DNA from: Romanomermis culicivorax
Lineage: Eukaryota > Nematoda > Enoplea > Mermithida > Mermithidae
Assembly: GCA_963922205.1 (NCBI GenBank)
Contig: CAWUHX010000336.1
Span: 62,001-126,000, forward strand
DNA: 64,000 nt
Reading direction: 5' to 3'
Each line of letters opens with the position of its first letter. Position 1 is the first letter of the stretch. Below are positions 56,360 to 64,000 of this stretch, piece by piece. The notes under the pieces were generated by a model that saw only the letters and a program-made list of their open reading frames with translations, made no database searches and was not told the origin of the DNA. Made by a program: the position numbers and the translations under genes.

Positions 56360-57290
56360 ATTGCCATGTCTATTGTCAAGACAGTCGCAAGATGATTATA
56401 CATAAGATTTAAATAAATGCGATTAAAATTTTTCTGAAACAATACGAAAAATTAAAGGATATTTTCGCTTATGACATCATCCGCTAAGAATTAGTAAAAA
56501 GTTTCAAGAAAGGAAAAAATTGGCACTTAACAATTAAGTTACGTACGACACACATTAGACCTATTTGCGAATATGCATTTCTGTAATAGAATACCACGAT
56601 AGCATAGCTGCTTACTGATTAAAAGGGAATTTTAAGCAAATTTAACGCATCTAAAATGCGTTAAATCGAAAGTTTCTGGGGCGGCCCCAGGACCCAGACC
56701 CCACCCAGGGGCGCTAAAGCGCATCACCCTGAACCCCTCAGCATCATTTCTCGGTGGCCTCCTCGACTTCTACCGCTGACTAAATACATAAGTGGAAGAA
56801 AACGATTTTCTGAAAAAGTTTAAATTGACCCTACTTAGATATTGCTAACTTCACATGCTAAAAGTTGCAAACTGCTTAACCGTTGCAAGCTTTCAATCTT
56901 CAGTTAGCTGAAAAATAGAAAATTTCTCAAAATGAGTCCATAAACTAGACTTTTCAAACATATTTTCTGTTACGAACCATTCACACGTGAAGTGAAGTAG
57001 AGTTCTCTTATTTGGCATCATTTTATCAGAAAGTTACGGCAAAAACTGAGTACAACGTTGTATTATTTAACAATGATTGCATGAAAAACATTCGTATACC
57101 GACTTTAGCACTAAGCGACATAGAAGTTCGAAACTTTCATTAAAATAATTCACTAAGTATTAAAATGCTGATGTTTAAACCATCTATTCGCAAAACTATG
57201 TCTTTATTATGTGCAATCTTTCAAGTTTTATATTTTGAGCTTACGTAGAATAAAAAGTAAATTACAGTACCATTTTGTTGCATGAATACC
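56360..57290. other. No gene recognised
   Basis: AT-rich sequence with a small GC-rich piece at 56680-56760 (GGGGCGGCCCCAGGACCC, CCAGGGGCGCTAAAGCGC) that resembles ends of degraded transposons. No frame or splice signal is convincing. Confidence 0.4.
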
Positions 57291-57304
57291 ACAAACTTCA
57301 TCGC

Positions 57305-57541
57305 CCGAAATGTGGGGGACGGATTGTGGGGGACGGATTGTGGGGGACGGAATGTGGGACGATTGTGGGGGACGAATGTGGGGGACGGATTGTGGGGGAC
57401 GGAATGTGGGGGACGGAATGTGGGGGATGGATTGTGGGGGGACAGATTGTGTAGGGGACGGATTGTGATGGGGACGGAATGTGAGAGACGGAATGTGGGG
57501 GACGGAATGTGGAGGACGGATTGTGGGGGACGAATTTTCCA
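57305..57541. repeat. G-rich minisatellite (GGACGGATTGTGGGGG), right arm
   Basis: About 15 units of 15-16 bases alternate TGTGGGGGACGGAT and TGTGGGGGACGGAA. It is the inverse of the array at 55214-55415. Confidence 0.9.
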
Positions 57542-57911
57542 CATCCCATTGCTATGTACTAAATGGTATCGACTAAAGGGCTATTTACGCAAACTTTTTT
57601 CTACACATCTAAATTGATAAAAAGGACTTCAGAGAAAAAACGCTTGTACTTTCGACGAAAGTGTTTTCTTCATTGTTGTTGTATTTGCATCTTCTTTCTC
57701 TTTCAATTATGTTTACAATTGTAAAATTCATTATTTTTGTGACAGTTCACAATATTCAATGAAATGCACAGGGTGACCCAAAAGTTCTGACATTCGATGC
57801 TTATTTTTTTACACTGCATTGATAAAAGTTAAACTAATCTATGTTGTTAACCAACATATGTCCTATCCGTTTATGAAGTGTTGTTTGCTCTGCTGATCTT
57901 CAACTGAAGTT

Positions 57912-58835
57912 ATGGATAAAAATGCTGCTCCACTTTTGATAAAAAAGCACCTTGATGATGGATTACCAGCAGTTGACATTGTTCGATTAGTCCAACCACA
58001 TGGAATTTTGAAGCGTTTCGTTTACCCTACATACAAAAGACTAAACAAGACTGGAAGCATTGCTGACCATTGTCGGATTGGTCAGCCTCGCTCCATTCGT
58101 ACACCAGCTCACATTAAAAGAATACAAGAAAAATTTCGAAGAAATGTGGGATGCTCTGTTGGACGAATGGCTAAAGAAGAAGGGGTACCTCGTGAATCCT
58201 TGCACTGATTGTAAAATTAGACATCAGGTTCAGGCCTTACCGCAAACGAAAGGTTGCCAGTTTATCGAACAAGCAAGTGGAGAAAAGGTTCAAGAGATGC
58301 AAAGTGATGAAGAAACAGCACTGTGGCCACTTGCTTAAAAAAATCATCTTTAGTGACAAAAAATTATTTTGGATGGTAGAAAGTTACAATTCCAAAAATG
58401 ATGTTGTTTACTCAGCATATTGTTTTATTGTTTCCTTCTTTCTTTATACATTTTTATTATATTATATAAAATTGTCACGGATATCCGGATATCCAGATAT
58501 CCGGATATCCGCATATCCGAGGTCTCAAAAAATCCGGATATCCGGATGTCAAAAAATATCCGACGCACATCACTAGCCAAGAGAATTGCATAAAATTCAT
58601 ATCCACTGAAGAATGGCCTCCATCCAGCCCAGATCTCAATCCATTGGATTACTCAATATGAGGAATCTTGGAGGCAAAGGTCAATAAAAAGCAACATCAT
58701 TGTTTGGAATCAATTTGACGTGCTTTCGTTCAAGAAGGGAAGAAATTACTGATGAAAGCTGTACGTGCTGCTGTCATGATTCGGCCCAAGAGGTTACAAG
58801 CTGTGATTAACGCAAATGGAGGCCGTTTCGAATAA
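57912..58835 (+). pseudogene. maT/mariner-like transposase pseudogene
   Basis: The frame starts MDKNAAPLLIKKHLDDG with a helix-turn-helix region (AVDIVRLVQPHG, RIGQPRSIRTPAHIKRI) and stops after 98 codons. In another frame FSDKKLFWMVESYNSKNDVV follows, which keeps the first catalytic Asp (SDKK). After the insertion, FISTEEWPPSSPDLNPLDYS appears, with the third catalytic position, then a tail with AVMIRPKRLQAVINANGG. The central block with the second Asp (QQDGA) is missing. Several stops show that it is dead. Confidence 0.85.
58465..58578. mobile_element. Insertion with ATATCCGG repeats (hAT-like end)
   Basis: GGATATCCGGATATCCAGAT repeats end with GACGCACATCACTAG; on the minus strand this is CTAGTGATGTGCGTCGGAT, which resembles a hAT-type end followed by ATCCGGAT subterminal repeats. 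It interrupts the mariner transposase. Only one end is clear. Confidence 0.5.
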
Positions 58836-58934
58836 TTTTTTGTGTTAAGGTTTATTCATTTCTTCATTTCTGTTGTCTGATTGTTGAAAGATAAAATTTT
58901 AAAGTTGTCTCAGAACTTTTGGGTCAACCTGTAT

Positions 58935-59865
58935 ATTATTAAGTCCTGTGGGTTTGCATTTTTCTAATCACAACTATGTTGTGAAGGTCTTTCCTTAGGG
59001 TTAAAGAAAGATAAGCTTGGTTTGGGCTAAGCTAGAGCTATTCCTTGGCTAGGCCTCGGATATGGCGCAACAGTTCTGTGCCCCCAGACCTGGCAACAAC
59101 AACCAATCACTTACCTTAGCAATGGGCCTCACAACAGCTCTGTGTAGACTCCCAGAGGAAAATACTTGTCCTCAGGAAAGAACTCACCTGAAGGACCCCT
59201 GAAATGGTGTACCTTCCACTTGACATCTGCAAGTGACTGCCCCTGAGCCTCTTGGCCCTTTGCCACTACTGTAAACAGATGCTAATTAAATATACTAAAG
59301 AAATATATTAAAGAATGTGAAGGTACCAATAAATAGTTTATGCAAATTTAAAACAATGTTCCTGATGGGTAGAGGTTTATTTGTGGATGCCGGCATAAAC
59401 ACCAAGAAAATATTGTACAAAAACAAGAATGATTTTTCATCATCTTTTTATTCTTTCGGTGGTGCTCCATTGCTAGGCAAATCGTCTGGTTGTCCACTTT
59501 GTCGATTTGCATGTCGCTTTCCTGATCGCGACTTTGCCAGCAACAGCGTGCCCAACAACTATGCTTTTTGGACACAAAAAGCAGACAATCGCATAAACAA
59601 CAATTCCAAAAATGTTCTACACTTTATGAATGTCACACAATTTGTACTGCTGCTCTTCGGAATTACAATGAGACATATTGAATTGTCCTACAATGCAACT
59701 TTTACCCTATGAATGTCCTGCTAGATAAAATAGAAGACTAATGTGACATGGTTTAAATGCATTTTCATGGCGTGTTAAATATTCTTCAATTTTGCAGTCT
59801 GTACAGCAGCAATGATAATGTTTGCTCTGAAAAGGCGTAAAATGATACAAAGAAAGGAAAAACTA
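58935..59865. other. No gene recognised; one unassigned 131-codon plus-strand frame
   Basis: A frame at 59317-59712 (MKVPINSLCKFKTMFLMGRG ...) has no recognisable domain, and its minus-strand overlap is also open, so I do not call it a gene. The stretch 58980-59280 is GC-richer (GGGCTAAGCTAGAGC, CCCAGACCTGGC) and may be transposon-derived. Confidence 0.35.
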
Positions 59866-60110
59866 TAGTCTGTTTTTCTTGAAATGCTTCCAAATAATGA
59901 AAGTGGAAAGCAAGTAGTATTCCAGATTTTTTCGATTTTCTGATAAACAATATATCATGAAGGACTAGAAATTTGTGAGAATTCTGACCTAACCTTTACC
60001 AATTTTTCCAGTGAAAAATTTTACAGTAAGAACTTTATTTAAACGATTTTGACGACAGTTCAGATTTGTGTCACTTTTCTACTTGGAAGCATTTTATAAA
60101 AAACAGACTA
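59866..60110. mobile_element. Small TA-flanked MITE, 245 bases
   Basis: Left end TAGTCTGTTTTTCTTGAAAT and right end, on the minus strand, TAGTCTGTTTTTTATAAAAT are inverted repeats. Both continue GCTTCCAA and then an AAAGTG word, over about 45 bases with a few mismatches. TA occurs on both sides (59864-59865 and 60111-60112). It has no coding capacity and so is probably mobilised by a Tc1/mariner-type enzyme (inference). Confidence 0.82.
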
Positions 60111-60112
60111 TA

Positions 60113-60840
60113 AATGATTTTCTCGCCTGTCAAATGACCACTTTGGTTTACAGCAAGCTCAAATTGAAATGCCCCTTTTAGGGGAAGTTAAAGTCCTGAT
60201 AGGGTTCCCATATTACATGTTGTAGTGGCATTTTCCAGTTTTCCACAGCTGTTTTAATGTCACTTTAAATTCTCGCGATCTTTACAACCAAAGATAAGCA
60301 TGTCCCCACCATGCTATCTAAATTCAAACCCGGCAACAAAATTACTGTAGTCATTGCATCATGTGCCGGAAATTGGTCAGTGATTTTTATTATTGGTTTT
60401 ATATTTTGTCACATCTGTAACGACCAGATTTGATATTGGTTGGTTCTCAGCCTAGATTCTACAATACTTTTACTTGCTGCAAAACCGAGCTTTCGGGCTA
60501 CGATCCAGAGGGCAATACAATAAAACTTCTTTTATTTTTTGTACCTGTTTTTTCCTTTCCAATTTTTTAATATTTTTCTTTTTGTATTTTCATTGTCCAG
60601 TTTTACTCCAATTTTTTACATATTTCTCTTCTCTTTTGTTTTTTTGTTGTTTTTATATTTTATCTGTTTTTCTATTGTTTAATTTTTTTTGTTTAAAAAA
60701 AAGTTTAAAAAAGTGTGAATTTTTTGCAAATTTGTGGAAAAATTTTTACGTTGCTGACATTTAAATTTACAAAACAAATTATTTTGTTCAATTTTTCATG
60801 ATTTTTTGGGCGATTTGAATCTCAAAAGTAACAGTTTTGT
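60113..60840. other. No gene recognised; T-rich end
   Basis: Unassigned sequence, becoming T-rich from 60530. GATTTGAATCTCAAAAGTAACAG near 60810 is shared with 43390, and it leads directly into the (TAATG)n array. Confidence 0.4.
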
Positions 60841-61600
60841 CATGTAATGTAATGTAATGTAATATAACATAATCTAACTTAATGTAATGTAATTTAATGT
60901 AACATAATATAATTTAATGTAATGTAATATGATGTAATATGATGAAATTTATTGTAATGTAAAATATGTAACGTAATGTTACTTAGTGTAATGTAATATA
61001 ACATATTGTAATGTAATGTAATGTAACGTAACATAATCTGATCCAATCTAATGTAATGTCATGTAATGTACTGTAATATAACATAATCTAACTTAATGTA
61101 ATGTATTGTAATGTAATGTAATGTAATGTAATGTAATGTAATGTAATGTAATGTAATGTAATGTAATGTAATGTAATGTAGTGTAATGTAATGTAATGTA
61201 ATGTAATGTAATGTAATATAACATAATCTAACTTAATGTAATGTAATTTAATGTAACATAATATAACTTAATGTATTGTAATATGATGTAATATGATGAA
61301 ATTTAATGTAATGTAACATATGTAACATAATGTTACTTACTGTAATGTAATATAACATATTGTAATGTAATGTAATGTAATTTAATTTAATGTAATGTAA
61401 TGTAATGTAATCTAATGTAATGTAATGTAATGTAATGTGATGTAATTGTAATGTAATGTAATGTAATGTAATGTAATGTCATGTAATGTAATGTATTGTA
61501 ATGTAGTGTAATGTAATGTAATGTAATGTAATGTATTGTAGTGTAATGTAATGTAATGTAATGTACTGTAATGTAATGTAATGTAATGTGATGTAATATA
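60841..61600. repeat. (TAATG)n satellite, array 2
   Basis: The same TAATG pentamer and TAACATAATCTAACTTAATG variant as array 1, but with a different set of interruptions (AATATGATGAAATTTAATG, TAACATATGTAACATAATG). The array holds two internal copies of a ~390-base superunit (60855-61075 and 61215-61375 share the same order of variants). Confidence 0.9.
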
Positions 61601-61669
61601 ATCCCATTGTATAATCTTTCAGAAAACGCAACGTTGTAGACCAAAGATTACAAATACCACAATACATAC

Positions 61670-61922
61670 CATAAAAGATTTCAAAGTTAGACTCAGACCA
61701 ATAAGTTCACCTCCGGGATCAACGATCAGCATGTTTTTTTTGGAACAGCATGTTTCTATAAGCTCTCGAGGGCACTCTTTGACATTCACGATTTCCACAC
61801 ACCTTCAAATTCACCGTCGTTTTTATTTCTCCGTGTTCGCTCGATTCTAATGTAAAAATATTATGATGCGCCGTTGCAACAATTAAAACGTCCTTGAATT
61901 GGCCTATAAATAGAGGAGGGTA
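61670..61922 (-). CDS. Candidate exon, unknown protein (weak)
   Basis: On the minus strand, after GCGATTCAG, a frame reads YPPLFIGQFKDVLIVATAHH, then NIFTLESSEHGEIKTTVNLK. A second frame overlaps its end and reads VEIVNVKECPRELIETCC, then SKKNMLIVDPGGELIG, then LSLTLKSFM, up to a good donor GTATGT at 61669. CpG content is like the real exons. The two frames may be two exons with a tiny intron, or one exon with an indel at the A8 run. I recognise no family. A downstream or upstream partner exon was not found. Confidence 0.35.
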
Positions 61923-62518
61923 CTGAATCGCAGCTTATGTAATTTTTGAAAAACACAATTACGAAAGAAAATAAAAAATGGCAAAATTAAAAATCAACCC
62001 ATATTAGTTTATTTGGCATCATTTTCTAGAATTTTCACTCAAAAAAATTTGGACTCTTTATTCAACACTTCCAGACAAAAATTTAAAAGTTCAAAATAAT
62101 TTAGGCTAAAAGATTACATAAATTCGGTTGCAAAGACGTTTACTCGAGATTCAGAATTGGTCGACTACAATCATCGAAAAATTCATCAGTCATTGTATAA
62201 GTCCAAGAGTCAAATTTTGTGGCACGCAATTATCACTCGTGAAACTTATTGTTAGTCTTTGACAAAAGTTGAACAACAAGTTTCTTACTACTGTAGGGAG
62301 GTAGTTTACGCTAGACAAGAAGAATATGAAAGCAAGATTCGGACATTTGATCAATAAAAAATTTTTTACTCCCAGTCGAAGGATTTGAATCCGGCTCCTG
62401 AACTTTAAAAACATCCAAGAGTTCATTTTCAAATCGAAAAGACTAGTTTATTTTGGTTATAGTTCACTTGAATCGTTTTAAAGAATGTTTCTTTCTTGAG
62501 CGTATACACCCTAAACTG
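61923..62518. other. No gene recognised
   Basis: Mixed AT-rich sequence before the third LTR. A GGATTTGAATCCGGCTCC word near 62387 resembles a tRNA T arm, but I see no matching D or anticodon arm upstream. Confidence 0.4.
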
Positions 62519-63113
62519 TGTTGTATTTCGCGGTTTGGGGTCAGGGCGGAGATGATACCGTGGGAGCAGGATTGGGATTCCGAGGTTGCGTCCTTAATGT
62601 ACGTGCGTCCCACACCCACGTTTACCCGATAACCTAATTACTAGTACTTAAACCCCGACAATAATTACCCAACAATTAAAGAAAAACCTAGTTTCTTTAA
62701 TTGTCTCCCTTAGTGCTCAGTACCAAGAGGCGGAGGAGTTTTCCTACCTATTTATTATTACGCAATAAAAATACAAGACTTACGTGACAAAAGCGAGACG
62801 GGCGAGACAAAGGGAAAAATGACAACAATAAATCGACTCCCAAGCGCGGGCGAGAAAAGAGATGAGAAGGCGTGGTGGGAGGCAACTAATATGCGCTAGT
62901 GGTGGCTGACGGGGCACACAACTAGTAGAGAATAAAACACACAAAAAAATATACGTTAATCAATAATGAGACAGAGACCAGCGCACGCGTACCGACGTGC
63001 GCTACAGTAAGATGGCTGCTGGTGGTTCGCTTTGCTCTCTCCACTTGCCACCTGCGGGCCTGTGACGCGTTTTGACAAAACAATGAAAAATCGGCGGAAA
63101 ACACACTACAACA
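62519..63113 (-). mobile_element. Solo LTR of family L1w, copy 3, 595 bases
   Basis: On the minus strand it starts TGTTGTAGTGTGTTTTCCGC and ends GAAATACAACA. Long parts align with copy 1: GTCAAAACGCGT, GGCCCGCAGGTGGCAAGTGG, TTACTGTAGCGCACGTCGGT, TTTTTATTGCGTAAT, TTTAAGTACTAGTAATTAGG, CGCACGTACATTAAGGACG. The plus-strand flanks are ACTG on both sides (62515-62518 and 63114-63117), a 4-base target duplication, so this is a solo LTR. It is opposite in orientation to copy 1. Confidence 0.9.
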
Positions 63114-63516
63114 ACTGCATCTAACCTCTATTTCGAAAAATTTTTCCAGGGTTTTCAATACCCTGCGTACTCATAGCCTATACCTATATTATTTTGACAT
63201 AAACCAAAATTTCTCTCATCTGTGCACTTTTAAAGCTTAGAACTGGTTTAGACAGTTGATTCAGTTGACTTGTTTTATGGATGCTGAATTTAGTAAACAA
63301 GTTGCAAGCACACACGGTGTTTGGGGGAAAAATCAGGCGAATATGGGGGAAAACAAAAACCATGCAATTAAAGTGGAATTATCGGAAATTGACGTTTTGT
63401 TGAATACTTGGCTAAGAACGTCTTATCAGAAGTTTTAAACAATTGGAAGCATTTGGTAAGTTTTAACACAACATTGAAAATTTAGTGAAATTTCGAAAAA
63501 CCTGAATCATTTTTAC
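63114..63516. other. No gene supported; open frame on the plus strand noted
   Basis: A 60-codon plus frame (63256-63438) ends before a donor-like GTAAGT at 63459, and the frames do not agree, so I do not call an exon. Confidence 0.35.
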
Positions 63517-63681
63517 GCATTTTTGAGGAACTTCTGGCGTCACGAAGCTGACCGTGTTGTGAACTTGTGCAGCCTCTGACATGTTCCACATATAGACACC
63601 CCTATCATCCAACTCCTGTAGAATCCAGTGCAGCCCTATTTCTAGCTGGCAACTGTCCAAGAAAGTGAAGTGTTCTTTTTT
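63517..63681 (-). CDS. Candidate exon with an Ig-like end (weak)
   Basis: On the minus strand the frame reads KKEHFTFLDSCQLEIGLHW, then ILQELDDRGVYMWNMSEA, then VHNTVSFVTPEVPQKC, and ends at a possible donor GTAAAA. L-x-x-x-D-x-G-x-Y-x-W-x is reminiscent of the end of an immunoglobulin domain (D-x-G-x-Y-x-C), with Trp at the Cys position. The 5' boundary is not clear (GAGTCAG is a weak acceptor). It may belong to the same minus-strand gene as 61670-61922, now split by the solo LTR at 62519-63113, but this is only a guess. Confidence 0.3.
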
Positions 63682-64000
63682 TCTGACTCATACCGGCGTT
63701 TTCCACTAAACACATCTAAAATTATACGAAAGCTGGAGGGAAAAATGTTGAAGGAATAAGACTTTTCCAAATTTTCTGAAAAATTTTAAACATTTCACCA
63801 ATAAAATTGGAATTTTGGATTTTTTGACTTTTTGAGTTGGGGGATATCACCGGATGTTAAGGGTGGGGTGTACCAATGACCTTCCTGAATTGGAGGTACG
63901 AGAGCATGGTATGATCTTCATTGCACGTGGTCACGCCTCTATCCAACATGAATTAAAAATGAATCGCCAAAAATAATTTTTTGCAGTTACAAAAAAGCCA
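63682..64000. other. No gene recognised at the right edge
   Basis: AT-rich sequence with a GC-richer part at 63830-63950. No exon or repeat end is supported. Confidence 0.4.

Larger units (their letters stand above)
55214..57541. mobile_element. Possible foldback-like element with minisatellite arms
   Basis: Two inverted arrays of the same 15-16-base minisatellite bound about 1.9 kb of unrelated sequence, and both outer edges begin with GGAAAATYCGTCC. Long inverted repeats made of short tandem units are the hallmark of foldback elements (for example FB in Drosophila). The middle holds smaller inverted repeats of GGCCACG words. I found no target duplication (flanks GGGTTTCC and TGGGATGT) and no coding region, so this is a hypothesis. 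Confidence 0.45.
57769..58931 (+). mobile_element. Second mariner-like element (maT-like), inactive, with nested insertion
   Basis: Left end CAGGGTGACCCAAAAGTTCT and right end, on the minus strand, CAGGTTGACCCAAAAGTTCT are terminal inverted repeats. The right flank is TA; the left flank reads CA, probably a mutated TA. Between them lies a plus-strand transposase pseudogene interrupted by foreign sequence at about 58420-58575. Confidence 0.87.

Noticed and set aside
56223..56360. hAT-like end CAGGGATGGAAAAAAACCC followed by GGGTTT repeats
   Set aside because: No matching inverted end or target duplication was found in the window, so it was not listed as an element.
62370..62410. Possible tRNA T arm (GGATTTGAATCCGGCTCC)
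   Set aside because: No D arm, anticodon arm or pairing acceptor stem can be found around it.
1..64000. CRISPR arrays, rRNA genes, bacterial operons or phage genes
   Set aside because: The repeats are tandem satellites without spacers, and no ribosome-binding sites, rRNA motifs or prokaryotic gene order are present.

Overview
The window is animal nuclear DNA. It has spliced genes with GT-AG introns, Tc1/mariner, hAT and LTR transposon remains, tRNA-derived SINE copies and one 100-N scaffold gap (33304-33403). I see no bacterial or organellar genes, no rRNA, no intact tRNA and no CRISPR array. A nematode-like animal is my best guess (inference). Splice acceptors are short and T-rich (TTTTTAG, TTTTACAG, TTCTCAG), one acceptor lies five bases before an ATG as in trans-spliced messages, and the mariner spacing is DD37D. 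Coding exons are rich in CpG and GAC/GTC/TCG codons, so they stand out from very AT-rich introns.

Left half (1-33303): one gene on the minus strand, BTBD8-like, with two BTB domains and a BACK-like helical domain. It runs from an ATG at 28757 past the left edge. I could phase exons at 28757-28555, 20435-19371, 14409-14179, 8601-8376, 5414-5343 (a 72-base mini-exon that completes the second BTB domain), 5121-4944 and 1110-913. The last six junctions are all in phase except 19371/14409, which points to an unseen exon. Nearly everything else here is intron, and each intron has its own tandem repeat family: a polypurine tract, duplicated exon boundaries, ~640-base, ~100/306-base and 188-base arrays, the last arranged as a six-monomer higher-order repeat. 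A ~145-base array lies upstream.

Middle (33404-45390): a three-exon plus-strand gene (34574-39670) predicts a small type II or secreted cysteine-rich protein with an RSKR cleavage motif. Copies of a repeat carrying heat-shock-element motifs lie before exon 1, in intron 1 and just after the stop. Its second intron is a CT-rich minisatellite with a tRNA-like pseudogene. A (TAATG)n satellite follows, then a cluster of CRE and CACGTG sites, then T-rich DNA with a 63-base GC-rich block repeated 2 kb apart.

Right part (45391-64000): a transposon graveyard. It holds three LTRs of one family (two solo, with 4-base target duplications), another LTR-like block, a 1.57-kb DD37D mariner with TA duplications and a broken transposase, a second mariner split by a foreign insertion, a hAT-like MITE, a small TA-flanked MITE, two SINE copies, and a pair of inverted C-rich minisatellites that look like foldback-element arms. 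One probable host gene lies among them: a TATA-driven, two-exon, signal-peptide protein with very high cysteine content (52106-54193). Its intron has collected a mariner fragment, a SINE and the hAT MITE. Two weaker exon candidates lie on the minus strand near the right edge.
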